Numbered from the stretch's first letter, positions 53,219 through 63,607 are shown. The stretch: DNA of 64,000 nt from Methylomonas sp. LW13 (GCF_016865255.1 NZ_CP033381.1:1054001-1118000), one strand, 5' to 3'. The notes: generated from the letters alone by a model not told the origin. Made by a program: numbers and translations.

Positions 53219-54040
53219 ATGTTTTTATTGAACGGCGAGCACAGACACTGTGTCGATGTTGCTGATCGAGGATTTCAATACGGCGACGGTCTATTCGAGA
53301 CTGTCGAAGTATTGCAGGGCAAACCGCTGTTTTTTGATCGCCACCTAACACGCTTAGCAGAGGGTTGTCGCCGGCTGCGAATCCCGATGCCGGATACTGT
53401 CTTGCTCGACACGGAAGCCCGGAAATTGTGCGAATCCAGCGAGCGGGCCGTGTTGAAATTGATGGTCACGCGCGGCAGTGGTGGCCGCGGTTACCGGCAG
53501 CCAGAGCAAGTTATCCCTACCAGGCTGTTCAGCCTGCATCCTTACCCCGATTATCCCCTGCAATTTCAAACAGACGGCATCGCCGCGCGTTTTTGCGAAC
53601 AGCGTTTGTCTTTGAATTCTAGCTTGGCCGGTATCAAACACATGAATCGACTCGAGCAGATTTTAGCCAGAGCGGAATGGCAAGATGATTCGATTCAAGA
53701 GGGTTTGATGTTGGATACTCAAGGCCAGGTCGTGGAAGGCACGATGAGTAATCTATTCATCGTCAAGTCAGGCAGTTTATACACGCCGCCGTTGGGACAA
53801 TGCGGCGTCGCCGGTATTGTGCGAGAGTTGATTATGGCGTTCGCGCAGTGCAGCAAGCTACCGTTGTTTGAGCAAGCAATCGATCAAACTGCCGTTTTGC
53901 AGGCTGACGAGCTATTTGTCAGCAACTCGGTAATCGGTATCTGGCCGATTAAACGGCTGGAAGCGCAAGTTTTTAGTGTCGGCGCCATCACCCGGCGCTT
54001 GCAAGACTTGCTCAACGCAGCCCGCATGGCAGAGGTATAG
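53219..54040 (+). CDS. pabC: Aminodeoxychorismate lyase
   Basis: A 273-residue fold-type IV PLP enzyme that splits aminodeoxychorismate into 4-aminobenzoate and pyruvate for folate synthesis. The PLP lysine is in SLAGIKHMNRLEQILARAEW, and the EGTMSNLFIV motif binds the cofactor phosphate; DRGFQYGDGLFETV opens the domain. It lies 30 bases after fabF and 2 bases before mltG, the conserved fabF-pabC-mltG-tmk-holB order. Confidence 0.93.
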   Translation: MFLLNGEHRHCVDVADRGFQYGDGLFETVEVLQGKPLFFDRHLTRLAEGCRRLRIPMPDTVLLDTEARKLCESSERAVLKLMVTRGSGGRGYRQPEQVIPTRLFSLHPYPDYPLQFQTDGIAARFCEQRLSLNSSLAGIKHMNRLEQILARAEWQDDSIQEGLMLDTQGQVVEGTMSNLFIVKSGSLYTPPLGQCGVAGIVRELIMAFAQCSKLPLFEQAIDQTAVLQADELFVSNSVIGIWPIKRLEAQVFSVGAITRRLQDLLNAARMAEV

Positions 54041-54042
54041 CA

Positions 54043-55032
54043 GTGTTTAGAAGCATTATCGCATTTACATTATTGATGGTATTGGGTTTGGTGTCGATTT
54101 GGGCCGGCATGCACTATCAACTGATTCTAAAAAAGCCGGTCGTCATGACCGAAACCGTGATTGAAATTAAAAAAGGCGATACGCTGGAATCGGTGGTGAA
54201 AAATCTGCGTGCCCAGCAGGTGACGGTGAATCGCTTATGGTTTCGGTTGTTTGCCTATCGGAAAAATCTCGACCATTTGTTGAAGGTGGGTGAGTATGTG
54301 TTAGCGAAAGGTTCTACCGCCGCCGACATTCTGCAACAATTGACCGATGGTAAAACCCGCAAGTATTCGATTACGTTTCCGGAGGGTTGGTCCTTTAAGC
54401 AAATGTTCAATACCATCAAAAACAACCCCAACCTGCAACACACGCTGACCGATAACCAATTGGAAGACCTGATGGCGCAAATCGGTTCGGATAAGAATCA
54501 TCCGGAGGGTTTGTTTTTTCCCGACACCTATTTCTTTGAAAAAAATACCTCCGATGTCGATTTGCTTAAGCGTGCGCATGATCGCATGCAAGCGGTGTTG
54601 AACGAAGAATGGCAAAAACGCGATGACGGCGTGCCCTTGGAAAACCCTTACGAGGCGTTGATTTTGGCGTCTATTGTCGAAAAAGAGACCGGCGCCGGCG
54701 AAGAGCGCAGAAAGATCGCCGGGGTATTTGCGCGGCGTTTAAAGAAAGGCATGTTGTTGCAAACCGATCCTACCGTCATTTATGGCATGGGCGACGATTA
54801 CCATGGCGATATCCGGCATAAAGATTTGCGCGAACCCACACCCTACAACACCTATATCATCGAAGGCCTGCCGCCCACACCGATTGCAATGCCGGGCAAG
54901 CAGGCGATAGTAGCCGCCTTGCACCCGGATAATAGTGATGCTTTGTTTTTTGTCGCCCGCGGCAATGGCCGCCATGCGTTTTCTTCGACCTTGGCTGAAC
55001 ACGAAAAATACGTCGATCAATATCAACGATGA
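54043..55032 (+). CDS. mltG: Endolytic murein transglycosylase
   Basis: A 329-residue YceG-family enzyme that cuts nascent peptidoglycan and sets glycan strand length. One N-terminal membrane anchor (about residues 4-25), then a LysM-like subdomain (KKGDTLESVVKNLRAQ) and the catalytic domain with the Glu in ASIVEKETGAGEERRKIAGVF, followed by TDPTVIYGMG and YNTYIIEGLPPTPIAMPG. GTG 54043 is the start; ATGs further in would lose the membrane anchor. It overlaps tmk by 4 bases. Confidence 0.95.
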   Translation: MFRSIIAFTLLMVLGLVSIWAGMHYQLILKKPVVMTETVIEIKKGDTLESVVKNLRAQQVTVNRLWFRLFAYRKNLDHLLKVGEYVLAKGSTAADILQQLTDGKTRKYSITFPEGWSFKQMFNTIKNNPNLQHTLTDNQLEDLMAQIGSDKNHPEGLFFPDTYFFEKNTSDVDLLKRAHDRMQAVLNEEWQKRDDGVPLENPYEALILASIVEKETGAGEERRKIAGVFARRLKKGMLLQTDPTVIYGMGDDYHGDIRHKDLREPTPYNTYIIEGLPPTPIAMPGKQAIVAALHPDNSDALFFVARGNGRHAFSSTLAEHEKYVDQYQR

Positions 55033-55655
55033 CACACGGACGATTTATTACGCTGGAAGGTGGAGAAGGCGTTGGCAAGTCCACCAATCTGCAATTTATC
55101 AAACAGCTGCTGGAAGAACGAGGCATCCCGTTGGTACTGACCCGCGAGCCGGGTGGTACCGGCATTGCCGAAAAGATTCGCGGGATTTTGTTGGAACGGC
55201 AAGCGGAAAGTTTGACCGAGCAAGCCGAGTTGTTGTTGGTGTTCGCGGCTCGCGCTCAACATATTCAACAAGTGATCTTGCCGGCGTTGCAGCAAGGGCA
55301 GTGGGTGGTGTGCGACCGTTTCACTGACGCTACTTATGCGTACCAGGGCGGAGGCCGCCATATGGATCTACACACCATAGCCTGGCTGGAAAACACCGTG
55401 CAGGGCACGCTTCGGCCGGATTTGACCTTTGTCCTCGATGCGCCGATAGAAATCGGCATGCAGCGCGCCAAGCATCGGGGCGAACTGGACCGGTTTGAAA
55501 CCGAACAGTTAGCGTTTTTCGACCGAGTCCGGCAAGCATATTTGCAACGTGCCGCGACGGATTTGCGTCGTTACAAAATTATCGATGCCAGTTTGCCGCT
55601 CAGCGAGGTGCAACAGCAGTTGCGCCTTGAGTTGGCAGGCTTGTGGGCCGATTGA
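55029..55655 (+). CDS. tmk: Thymidylate kinase
   Basis: A 208-residue kinase phosphorylating dTMP to dTDP. Walker A is LEGGEGVGKST, followed by TREPGGTGIAEKIR (the DR/TRE arm) and VCDRFTDATYAYQGGGR with the dTMP-binding DRF. The last base overlaps the holB start (TGATG). Length is usual for the family. Confidence 0.97.
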   Translation: MTHGRFITLEGGEGVGKSTNLQFIKQLLEERGIPLVLTREPGGTGIAEKIRGILLERQAESLTEQAELLLVFAARAQHIQQVILPALQQGQWVVCDRFTDATYAYQGGGRHMDLHTIAWLENTVQGTLRPDLTFVLDAPIEIGMQRAKHRGELDRFETEQLAFFDRVRQAYLQRAATDLRRYKIIDASLPLSEVQQQLRLELAGLWAD

Positions 55656-56659
55656 TGTCTACCCAAATGCAGGTTTACCCCTGGCAACAGGATAATTGGC
55701 GGCAGTTGCACGGTTATATCGAGCAACAACGCATCCCGCAAGCCTTGCTGTTTTCCGGCGCGGCAGGGCAAGGCAAACGGCATTTGGCCGGATATTACGC
55801 CCGAACCCTGTTGTGTCACGCGCCGCTGGCCGATGCGAGTGCCTGCGGTCATTGCATTGCTTGTAAATTGTTCGATGCGCAAACCCATCCCGATTTTCTG
55901 ACGATAGAACCTGACGAACCGGGCAAGGCCATCGGTATCGACAAAATCAGGCAGTTAATCGTCAAGCTGGCGTTGAAGCCGCAATATGACCATGCCTACC
56001 GCGTGGTGATTATTCAGCCGGCCGATGCCTTGAATACGGCTTCGGCGAATGCGTTTTTGAAATGTCTGGAAGAGCCGACCGAACGCACGTGCTTATTGTT
56101 GATCAGCGAGCAACCGAGCCGTTTGCCAGCGACGATTCGCAGTCGTTGTCAGAAAATCGATTGCGTAACCCCCGCTCACGAACTGGCAATGACTTGGTTG
56201 CGGCAGCAGCGCAGTGTCGGAGAGCAGGCCGATCTGCTCTTAACTCTGGCCCAAGGCTCGCCGCTATTGGCTCAGCAATACGCCGAACTCAATATGATTC
56301 AGCTCCGGCAGCAGTATTTCGACGCCTGGTTGCAAGTGGCACAAGGCAAAGAGAATCTGTTAACCGTCGCCGAATTCTGGCAAAAGCAGGAAAAGATTGA
56401 TTTGGCCGTGGTGTTACGCTGGATGGCAAGCTGGGTCGCTGATATTGTTAAATGCGCTTACCGGGCGGAATCGCTGGAACTTGCCAATCCGGATCTGAAA
56501 AATGCCTTGCAAGCCCTCGCCCAGCGGCTAGAATTGAAACGCCTCTATCGGTTTTACGATAATGTGCTTACCACCAAGTCGCAATTGAACACGCAACTTA
56601 ATAAACAATTGATGGTCGAGCAGCTATTGATTAGCTGGTCGCAACTGAATAGACACTAA
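55655..56659 (+). CDS. holB: DNA polymerase III delta' subunit
   Basis: A 334-residue clamp-loader subunit. The P-loop is replaced by GAAGQGKRHLAGYYA, and the zinc-binding cysteines lie in LLCHAPLADASACGHCIACKLF. The SRC-type SENSOR segment is ATIRSRCQKIDC. ATG 55655 overlaps the tmk stop (TGATG), so a longer upstream frame is not used. A PilZ gene follows 4 bases after the stop. Confidence 0.95.
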   Translation: MSTQMQVYPWQQDNWRQLHGYIEQQRIPQALLFSGAAGQGKRHLAGYYARTLLCHAPLADASACGHCIACKLFDAQTHPDFLTIEPDEPGKAIGIDKIRQLIVKLALKPQYDHAYRVVIIQPADALNTASANAFLKCLEEPTERTCLLLISEQPSRLPATIRSRCQKIDCVTPAHELAMTWLRQQRSVGEQADLLLTLAQGSPLLAQQYAELNMIQLRQQYFDAWLQVAQGKENLLTVAEFWQKQEKIDLAVVLRWMASWVADIVKCAYRAESLELANPDLKNALQALAQRLELKRLYRFYDNVLTTKSQLNTQLNKQLMVEQLLISWSQLNRH

Positions 56660-56663
56660 GCGT

Positions 56664-57017
56664 ATGGCAGAATCAGCAGCACCCAGACAAGGTATCCTGT
56701 CCTTATCGATCAAGGATAAAAACGCGCTGTATGCGGCGTACATGCCCTTCGTGAAAAATGGCGGCTTGTTCATCCCGACCAAACGCGAATACGAGATGGG
56801 TGAGGAAGTGTTCATGTTGCTGAATTTAATGGACGAAACTGAACGCTTGCCGATTGCCGGTAAAATTATCTGGAAAACGCCGTCCGGCGCGGAAGGCTAT
56901 CGCGCCGCCGGTATTGGCGTGCAATTCAGTGATCAGGATGGTGGTGCTGCGCGCAATAAAATCGAAACCTATCTGGCCGGTGCATTAGAATCTGATCGCT
57001 CCACGCACACCATGTAA
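56664..57017 (+). CDS. pilZ: PilZ domain protein
   Basis: A 117-residue protein of the holB-linked PilZ type, needed for type IV pilus biogenesis in Pseudomonas. The NGGLFIPTKREYEMGEEVFMLLNL segment is the PilZ strand pair; like other members of this subgroup it lacks the RxxxR and D/NxSxxG di-GMP-binding motifs, so it probably does not bind cyclic di-GMP. It lies between holB and tatD, the conserved place. Confidence 0.9.
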   Translation: MAESAAPRQGILSLSIKDKNALYAAYMPFVKNGGLFIPTKREYEMGEEVFMLLNLMDETERLPIAGKIIWKTPSGAEGYRAAGIGVQFSDQDGGAARNKIETYLAGALESDRSTHTM

Positions 57018-57065
57018 ACACTTTTGCGGGCGGACTTTGCCGCTTGTCTTTACTTTTCTAAACTC

Positions 57066-57866
57066 ATGTTCATCGACTCCCACTGCCATCTTGATCGTAT
57101 CGACTTGGCGCCCTACGCTAATGATTTCAATACCTTCATGCAAGCGGCACGCGCGGCCCAGATCAGCCATATGCTGTGTATTGCTATCGATATGGAAGCC
57201 TATCCGGCTATGCTGGAGCAAGTCATGCCGTATTCGGACATCTCCTTGTCGGTGGGCGTGCATCCAAATGTTCATGATGGGCGTGAGCCCACGCTGGATG
57301 ACTTGCTGCAGTTGGCCGATAACGAAAAAGTGATCGCCATTGGTGAGACGGGGCTGGACTATTTTCGTAGCGAGGGCGATTTGGAATGGCAGTTTCAACG
57401 GTTTCGCACCCATATCGCCGCCGCCAAGACACTCAACAAGCCTTTAATTATCCATACTCGCGAAGCTGGGCAGGATTCCTTGGATGTGTTGCGGCAAGAA
57501 GGCGCGGACCAAGTGGGCGGGATTATCCACTGTTTTACCGAGGATTGGGCTTATGCGGAAAAAGCATTGGATTTGAATTTCTATATCTCTTTTTCGGGCA
57601 TCGTGACCTTCAAGAACGCGGAAGCCATCAAAGATGTGGCGCGTAAAATACCAGCCGACCGTTTTCTGATTGAAACCGACTCACCGTATCTGGCGCCGGT
57701 GCCGTATCGCGGTAAACCGAATTATCCGACCTATGTGCGCTACGTGGCGGAACATATTGCGGATTTGCGCGGAACCTCTGTCGAAGCCATTGCCGAGCAA
57801 TCGACCGAGAACTTTTATCGCCTGTTTGCCGGATCTTCGGCCGATAAGCTACGTCGGGCTAGCTAA
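57066..57866 (+). CDS. TatD-family metal-dependent hydrolase (YcfH-like)
   Basis: A 266-residue amidohydrolase-superfamily protein, probably a DNase of the YcfH/TatD type. Metal ligands are visible in FIDSHCHLDRID, IGETGLDYFR, IHTREA, IIHCFTED and LIETDSPYLAPVPYRGKPN. ATG 57066 gives the family start MFIDSHCHLD; an upstream in-frame codon at 57024 adds residues with no counterpart. It follows pilZ by 48 bases. Confidence 0.93.
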   Translation: MFIDSHCHLDRIDLAPYANDFNTFMQAARAAQISHMLCIAIDMEAYPAMLEQVMPYSDISLSVGVHPNVHDGREPTLDDLLQLADNEKVIAIGETGLDYFRSEGDLEWQFQRFRTHIAAAKTLNKPLIIHTREAGQDSLDVLRQEGADQVGGIIHCFTEDWAYAEKALDLNFYISFSGIVTFKNAEAIKDVARKIPADRFLIETDSPYLAPVPYRGKPNYPTYVRYVAEHIADLRGTSVEAIAEQSTENFYRLFAGSSADKLRRAS

Positions 57867-57870
57867 AAAA

Positions 57871-57905
57871 AACGACCGGGTCCATGTTGCGATGGACCGG
57901 CCGTT
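57871..57905. terminator. Hairpin after the TatD-family gene
   Basis: CCGGGTCCAT pairs with ATGGACCGG (one bulged G) around a 6-base loop, about 5 bases after the stop codon. The A-run lies before it on the plus strand, so it reads as a proper Rho-independent terminator only on the minus strand, where no gene points towards it. A second hairpin (AACTCT...AGAGTT with inner CCCC/GGGG) follows at 57922-57956. Confidence 0.5.
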
Positions 57906-58116
57906 CGGAGAGGTGGGGTATAACTCTCATTCCCCATAGGGGCGCATACAAGAGTTGCTTGCAGTTTACTGAAGCGACACTGTCCTGAAAATGTGGCATT
58001 TTGCCGCGTGGCAAATTGTCGCTGCCCTGGCGGTTAACCTAATTCCTTGAAGTGCCGTCATGACATCTATCTACCTTTTATGCCCTGGGGTATAGCAACT
58101 TTATTTTTCTCGGAAT

Positions 58117-59250
58117 ATGGATCTGGAATTAGCTAGTCCGCTAGGAGTTTTTCAACTCCAGCGCTTACCTTTTCGCAAAAATGAACTGCTGCGGGCTTGG
58201 GATGCTGCTGACGAATATCTGTTAAATCACCTGGCTGCCGCAGGCATTGCCGAGCATGGCAGTATCGTCATCCTCAATGACAGCTTCGGTGCGTTGGCAG
58301 TTTCGCTAAGCGCTTACCGGCCAACCGCTATGTCCGATTCCTGGCTTTCGCAGCAGGCGACACGTATTAATCTGGCATTGAATCGCATAGACCACGAGCG
58401 AGTGCGCTTGTTGGATAGCCTGTCGCTACCGGAAGCGGACATTGATTACCTACTGATTAAAATCCCCAAAACCATGGCTTTGCTGGAGTATCAATTGCAT
58501 AGGCTTAAACCGTTGTTGAAGGCTGATTGTCGGGTAATCGCTGCCGGTATGGTAAAGACCTTACCGCCAAACACCTGGAAATTGCTGGAGCGCTTGGTCG
58601 GGCCCACGCAGCCCTCTTTGGCGGTGAAAAAAGCTAGACTGATTTTTGCCAGTGTGGATCAAAATCTGCAACTGCCGGAAAACCCTTATCCCACGCGCTA
58701 TCAGTTGGAGAATAGCGATCTTTCGGTCTGCAATCACGCCAACGTATTTTCTCGCGATAGCCTGGATATAGGCACCCGTTTTTTATTGGAGCATCTGCCG
58801 CAAAACTCCGAGTACCGAGATTTTATCGATTTGGGTTGTGGTAACGGCATCGTCGGCGTGATGTTGGCAAAACAAAACCCAAATGCGCGAATAGGGTTTA
58901 TCGACGAATCGTTTATGGCTATCGCCTCGGCCAAAGAAAATTTTGCGGCGGCTTTTGCCGATAGTCGGCAGGCCGATTTTTTAGTTGCCGACTGTTTGAG
59001 CGATTACCCGGAGAACAGTGCAGACTGCATAGTCTGTAACCCGCCGTTCCATCAACAGCACACCATAGGCGATCATATTGCCTGGCAGATGTTCCGGCAG
59101 GCACATAAGGTCTTGCGTAAGGGCGGTGAGTTACGGGTAATCGGTAATCGCCATTTGAACTATCATCTGGCGCTGAAGAAATTATTCGGCAATTGCCGGC
59201 AGCTGGCGGCAAATGCCAAGTTTGTGATTTTCAGCAGCGTGAAGGTTTGA
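58117..59250 (+). CDS. rlmG: 23S rRNA guanine-1835 N2-methyltransferase
   Basis: A 377-residue RsmC/RlmG-type enzyme. The N-terminal half is the inactive domain of this family; the C-terminal half has the SAM motif FIDLGCGNGIVGVMLA and the N-P-P-F catalytic motif in VCNPPFHQQHTIGDHI. It methylates N2 of G1835 in the large subunit RNA. ATG 58117 lacks a strong ribosome site. It stands alone before a switch to the minus strand. Confidence 0.9.
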   Translation: MDLELASPLGVFQLQRLPFRKNELLRAWDAADEYLLNHLAAAGIAEHGSIVILNDSFGALAVSLSAYRPTAMSDSWLSQQATRINLALNRIDHERVRLLDSLSLPEADIDYLLIKIPKTMALLEYQLHRLKPLLKADCRVIAAGMVKTLPPNTWKLLERLVGPTQPSLAVKKARLIFASVDQNLQLPENPYPTRYQLENSDLSVCNHANVFSRDSLDIGTRFLLEHLPQNSEYRDFIDLGCGNGIVGVMLAKQNPNARIGFIDESFMAIASAKENFAAAFADSRQADFLVADCLSDYPENSADCIVCNPPFHQQHTIGDHIAWQMFRQAHKVLRKGGELRVIGNRHLNYHLALKKLFGNCRQLAANAKFVIFSSVKV

Positions 59251-59251
59251 G

Positions 59252-60115
59252 CTATTCGATATTTTTATAATGTAAGGATGAAATCTGTTCGGAAACGATG
59301 CCGATCAGAAAGATAAACAAGGACGACAAAAACAGTACTGCGCTCATATTGGTAAATCGGTTTTCCGTGAAGTAGGTGTAGCCGTAATAGCCGGCTCCCA
59401 AGCTAAATACTATGCTGCTGATGGGTAAAAATAGCCGCATGGGCGAGAACAGCACCCCAATCCGTAAGATAATAATAAAAAATCGAAAACCGTCATGCAT
59501 CAGCCGGATATGGCTTTTGCCGCTGCGTTTGCCGGCGTGGATAGGAATGTAGGCTACCGGGAAGCCGGAGCGAAAAAACGCCATCGTACTGGTGGTCGGA
59601 TAAGAAAAACCGTTGGGTAACAAGTAAAGAAATTTGCGGAATTTGTTGGCTCGGGCCGCACGAAATCCGGAGGTAAGATCTTCTATTTTGTGTCCGGTCA
59701 TCATTGATGCCAGCTTATTGTAGAACTTATTCGCCAGACGTCGGAATAATGAGGCATGGCTACCGGCGTTTCGGGCACCGACCACCATATCGTAGCCGTC
59801 GTTCAGTTTGTTAAGCAACGCCGGAATGTCGCCGGGGTCGTGTTGTCCATCGGCATCCATAAACACCAAAATATCGTTTTTTGCATGTCTGGCTCCGGTT
59901 TTAATCGCCGCACCGTTGCCCATGCTGTAAGGGTGATCAATCACTGTGACACCGGCCGCGCGAGCGATGGCGGCAGTATCGTCCGTCGAGCCATCGTTTA
60001 TCAGCAGAATTTCCGCATCCGGGTACAGCAGATGTAACAGCGGTAAAAAGGACGGCAGATTTTTAGATTCGTTTTTCGCGGGGATGACGATGCTGATCGA
60101 CGGGATGTTATTCAT
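59252..60115 (-). CDS. Polyprenyl-phosphate glycosyltransferase (DPM1-like, GT2) with C-terminal membrane helices
   Basis: A 287-residue GT2 enzyme. SIVIPAKNESKNLPSFLPLL opens the GT-A domain, with LLINDGSTDDT, MGNGAAIKTGARHA and the metal site FMDADGQHDP; ADVVVGAR-like and SGFRAARANKF segments follow. Two to three C-terminal hydrophobic helices (about 205-280) match polyprenyl-phosphate sugar synthases. Substrate unknown. The gene ends 2 bases past the convergent rlmG stop. Confidence 0.87.
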   Translation of the reverse strand: MNNIPSISIVIPAKNESKNLPSFLPLLHLLYPDAEILLINDGSTDDTAAIARAAGVTVIDHPYSMGNGAAIKTGARHAKNDILVFMDADGQHDPGDIPALLNKLNDGYDMVVGARNAGSHASLFRRLANKFYNKLASMMTGHKIEDLTSGFRAARANKFRKFLYLLPNGFSYPTTSTMAFFRSGFPVAYIPIHAGKRSGKSHIRLMHDGFRFFIIILRIGVLFSPMRLFLPISSIVFSLGAGYYGYTYFTENRFTNMSAVLFLSSLFIFLIGIVSEQISSLHYKNIE

Positions 60116-60200
60116 GAAAATCCAAAGGTTGGCAAGGAAACATGCCGAAATGTGGACAACAGTCTAGCAGAATTAAAGGGTATCGACAGCTGGGGTCGAT

Positions 60201-60968
60201 TTATCGAAACTGGTCTTTCAATAGGCGTAATTGCCTGAAAACCGCCAAGTCGGATTGGTCTGTCATGCCGATATTGCTGCGAATGCCGAGGTCGTGCGCC
60301 CTAAAAAAAGGGTTGGTCGCCAATTCCAGGCCGATAGTCGAGGGAAGGGTGGGGCGGTTTTGTTGGCGAAGTTCGGCGACTTGATCAATTCGCTGTCGCA
60401 ATTGCGGATTGTCCGGATCAACCGACAACGCAAAAAGGCCATTTGCGGCGGTATATTCGTGGGCGCAGTAGATGCGGGTTTCGGCCGGCAAGGCTTTCAG
60501 TTTTTCCAACGAATGCCACATCTGTTCGGCGCTGCCTTCGAACAATCGGCCGCAACCCAGCGAAAACAAAGTGTCGCCGCAAAACAAAGCCTGGCTATCG
60601 GCGCTGTAATAAACGATATGCCCTACGGTATGGCCGGGTGTGTCGATGACCTGAAAGCACTGATTGCCGAGTTTAACTACATCCCCGTCGCCGAGCAGTA
60701 TGTCAATGCCGGGGATACGCGCCTGGTCGGCTGCCGAGCCAACGATCTTGCAGCCGGTTTGCTGCTTGAGTTGTAAATTGGCGCCTATATGGTCGCTGTG
60801 ATGATGGGTATTAAAAATGTAATCAAGTTGCCAGGATTTTTCGACTAAAACATCGATAACCGGATCGGCAACGGCGGGGTCAATCACGGCGGTCAATCCG
60901 GAATAAGTGTCTTGTAATAGATAAATGTAATTGTCTTGTAGAACCGGTATTTGCAGGATTTCTAACAT
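60201..60968 (-). CDS. gloB: Hydroxyacylglutathione hydrolase (glyoxalase II)
   Basis: A 255-residue metallo-beta-lactamase-fold enzyme hydrolysing S-lactoylglutathione. The metal site THHHSDHIG (about residues 55-62), the downstream VIDTPGHTVGHI, CGDTLFSLGCGR and IYCAHEYTAAN are all present, and the C-terminal helical domain with NPFFRA is typical. ATG 60968 opens the conserved MLEILQIPVLQDNYIYLL start. Downstream in the same direction lies the GT2 gene. Confidence 0.95.
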   Translation of the reverse strand: MLEILQIPVLQDNYIYLLQDTYSGLTAVIDPAVADPVIDVLVEKSWQLDYIFNTHHHSDHIGANLQLKQQTGCKIVGSAADQARIPGIDILLGDGDVVKLGNQCFQVIDTPGHTVGHIVYYSADSQALFCGDTLFSLGCGRLFEGSAEQMWHSLEKLKALPAETRIYCAHEYTAANGLFALSVDPDNPQLRQRIDQVAELRQQNRPTLPSTIGLELATNPFFRAHDLGIRSNIGMTDQSDLAVFRQLRLLKDQFR

Positions 60969-60996
60969 TTATCTATGTGCAATAGTTAATCAATAA

Positions 60997-61752
60997 TTAT
61001 TTTCTGGCAATGAAGACCATTTGGTGACAATGGTAAGGATCGATTTTTTCAAAAACAGGCTGAATGAAGTTTGGCAGCGGATATAAGCCAAAGCCATACC
61101 CCGTGACTTGTGAGAAACCAATAGTGTTTAGATATTTTTTCAGCGTCAAGTAACTGAATACCACTAAATGGCGGTGAACAGGTGTATCGGACTCGGTATC
61201 CCAGTGAAGTTCATCTGCGCTGACCTTAAAAACTTCCTCCGATTTCAGCAAAATATCCGAGTCGGGGTGTGGGCCGCTAGAGGGCATTTTTCCGGCAAGA
61301 ATCAGGGCGGCGGTGAAATAAGTGCTAATGTTTGGGGTTAAAAGCACCAGTTTGCCCCCTGGCTCTAATGTTCTATGCGTCTCTTTGAGAAAATGACAGC
61401 CATTTAGTAAATGTTCCAAAACAGAAAGCGCGAATACACAGCTGAATTTGTCGTTTTCGAAAGGCAGCTTTTTATTCAGATCGCCCTGCTGAACATTAAG
61501 CTGCTTTAACCGGGCCGCATTGACGCTGTCACTATCCCACTCGATGCCGTGATATTGAGCGTGGGTTAAACCTATTTCGGTAGCAAGGCGATCAAACCAA
61601 TAGCCGCTGTTGGCACCACAGTCAAGACATGCTCCGCCATTCTCTTTTAGCGCCGATACTATTTCCCTGGCCGCCAACGCATACGCTTCCGACATCGTGC
61701 GTTGGTACAAGGACTTGAAATAGCTCTGTAACATCGGGCTGTTTACGCACAA
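60997..61752 (-). CDS. Class I SAM-dependent methyltransferase
   Basis: A 251-residue methyltransferase. The SAM motif is [16 protein letters not shown], followed by [11 protein letters not shown] and [10 protein letters not shown]. It overlaps the 3' end of dxs by 10 bases if it begins at GTG/ATG-type codon 61752; ATG 61734 (MLQSYFK) is an alternative start without overlap. Substrate unknown; the fold resembles UbiG/sugar methyltransferases. Confidence 0.82.
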   Translation of the reverse strand: MCVNSPMLQSYFKSLYQRTMSEAYALAAREIVSALKENGGACLDCGANSGYWFDRLATEIGLTHAQYHGIEWDSDSVNAARLKQLNVQQGDLNKKLPFENDKFSCVFALSVLEHLLNGCHFLKETHRTLEPGGKLVLLTPNISTYFTAALILAGKMPSSGPHPDSDILLKSEEVFKVSADELHWDTESDTPVHRHLVVFSYLTLKKYLNTIGFSQVTGYGFGLYPLPNFIQPVFEKIDPYHCHQMVFIARK

Positions 61753-63605
61753 ACCGCCCGAATCTTAGCCAAGATACCCTTAGTATCCAGGCTGCATAAT
61801 GCCAGCAATTCCTCGCGACTACCTTGCTCGACGAAGCGATCCGGCAGGCCGATGTTCAACACCGGCATCAGAATGTTCTGTGGCTGCAAGAACTCGTTCA
61901 CCGCACTGCCGGCACCGCCGGCAATCACGTTCTCTTCAACCGTGACGATCACGTCATGGCTTTTCGCCAGCTCTAGAATCAAGGCTTCATCCAGCGGTTT
62001 CACAAAGCGCATATTCACCACCGTCGCGCCCAGCTGCTTGCCGGCTTCCACTGACGGTGTCACCATACTGCCCCAGGCCAGAATCGCAATGCGGCTGCCT
62101 TGATGGCGGATTTCGCCTTTGCCGATGGGGAGTTCGGTCAAGGCCTTATCGACCGTGGCCCCCGGCCCCTTGCCGCGCGGATAGCGCACCGAGGCCGGGC
62201 CTTTGTGCTTGAAACCGGTGGTCAGCATCTGCCGGCACTCGTTCTCATCGGCCGGCGCCATCACCAGCATATTCGGAATACAGCGCATATAACTATAATC
62301 AAACGCCCCGGCATGGGTCGGACCGTCCGGCCCCACGAGACCCGCTCGATCCAGGGCAAACAGCACATCCAGATTCTGCAAAGCGACATCGTGGATTAAC
62401 TGATCGTAAGCGCGTTGTAAAAACGTCGAATAAATCGCCACCACCGGCTTGGCCCCCTGACAGGCTTGACCGGCCGCCAAGGTCACCGCATGTTGCTCGG
62501 CAATCGCCACATCGAAATAGCGTTTCGGAAACTGCTGGGAAAACGCCACCAAGCCCGAGCCTTCGCGCATCGCTGGGGTAATCCCTAACAGCCGCTCATC
62601 CTGCTTGGCCATATCGCACAACCAAGTGCCGAACACTTCCGTATAGGTCGGGTGTGGCGAAGGCGCGGCTTTAGGTAAATAATCCTTGCTCGGATCGAAA
62701 GCCGGCACCCCGTGATAGGCTAACGGATCTTTCTCGGCTGGCGCATAGCCTTTGCCTTTCTTGGTCACCACATGTAAAAACACCGGCCCGGACAAATCCT
62801 TCAACTTCTCTAAAGTCGAAACCAGCATCGCCACATCGTGGCCGTCGATCGGCCCGAAATAATTAAAGCCCAACTCCTCGAACAAGGTACCCGGCACAAT
62901 CATGCCCTTCACATGCTCCTCGGTTTTCCGGGCCAGTTCCCACACCGACGGCATACTAGCCAAGGCCTTCTTACTCTCTTCCCGTACCGACGAATAAAAC
63001 TTGCTCGACAACACCTTGGTCAGATAATTATTCATCGCGCCTACTGGGGGCGAAATCGACATATCGTTATCGTTCAAAATCACCAACAGATTGGCATTCA
63101 CATCACCGGCATGATTCATCGCCTCGTAGGCCATGCCGCCGGTGATCGAACCGTCACCGATGATCGCCACCATCTTCTTGTCTTCCCCGCGTAACTGCGA
63201 AGCAATCGCCATGCCCAGTGCCGCACTGATCGACGTTGACGAATGGCCGACGCCAAAGGCGTCGTACTCACTTTCCGAGCGGCACGGAAACGCCGACACC
63301 CCGCCCAAGGTGCGAATCGTCGGCATCCGCTCTTTCCGCCCCGTCAAAATCTTATGCGGATAAGCCTGATGGCCCACATCCCATACCAACTGATCCGAAG
63401 GCGTATCGAACACATAATGCAGCGCCACCGTCAGTTCCACCGTGCCCAGGCCAGCCGAGAAATGGCCGCCGGAGATACTGACGGTATGGGTCAGATAGCG
63501 ACGCAACTCATCGGCCAGGGGTTCGAGTTGTTCAGGCTTCAGGGCCCGAACGTCGGCGGGAGTCTGGATGGTATCTAGTAACGGAAATTCGTTAGTCTGT
63601 TTCAT
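61743..63605 (-). CDS. dxs: 1-deoxy-D-xylulose-5-phosphate synthase
   Basis: A 620-residue thiamine-diphosphate enzyme joining pyruvate and glyceraldehyde 3-phosphate, first step of the MEP isoprenoid route, which also feeds carotenoid and hopanoid synthesis in methanotrophs. The TPP motif is [18 protein letters not shown]...NDNDMSIS, with [12 protein letters not shown] near the N-terminus and [15 protein letters not shown] in the pyrimidine domain. The start [10 protein letters not shown] and length match the family. The next gene upstream is the copD-like one, 2 bases away. Confidence 0.97.
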   Translation of the reverse strand: MKQTNEFPLLDTIQTPADVRALKPEQLEPLADELRRYLTHTVSISGGHFSAGLGTVELTVALHYVFDTPSDQLVWDVGHQAYPHKILTGRKERMPTIRTLGGVSAFPCRSESEYDAFGVGHSSTSISAALGMAIASQLRGEDKKMVAIIGDGSITGGMAYEAMNHAGDVNANLLVILNDNDMSISPPVGAMNNYLTKVLSSKFYSSVREESKKALASMPSVWELARKTEEHVKGMIVPGTLFEELGFNYFGPIDGHDVAMLVSTLEKLKDLSGPVFLHVVTKKGKGYAPAEKDPLAYHGVPAFDPSKDYLPKAAPSPHPTYTEVFGTWLCDMAKQDERLLGITPAMREGSGLVAFSQQFPKRYFDVAIAEQHAVTLAAGQACQGAKPVVAIYSTFLQRAYDQLIHDVALQNLDVLFALDRAGLVGPDGPTHAGAFDYSYMRCIPNMLVMAPADENECRQMLTTGFKHKGPASVRYPRGKGPGATVDKALTELPIGKGEIRHQGSRIAILAWGSMVTPSVEAGKQLGATVVNMRFVKPLDEALILELAKSHDVIVTVEENVIAGGAGSAVNEFLQPQNILMPVLNIGLPDRFVEQGSREELLALCSLDTKGILAKIRAVCA

Positions 63606-63607
63606 GA

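Noticed and set aside
57871..57956. Small RNA gene formed by two hairpins after the TatD-family gene
   Set aside because: No promoter-like sequence precedes the hairpins and the A-run orientation is ambiguous; kept only as a terminator-like feature.
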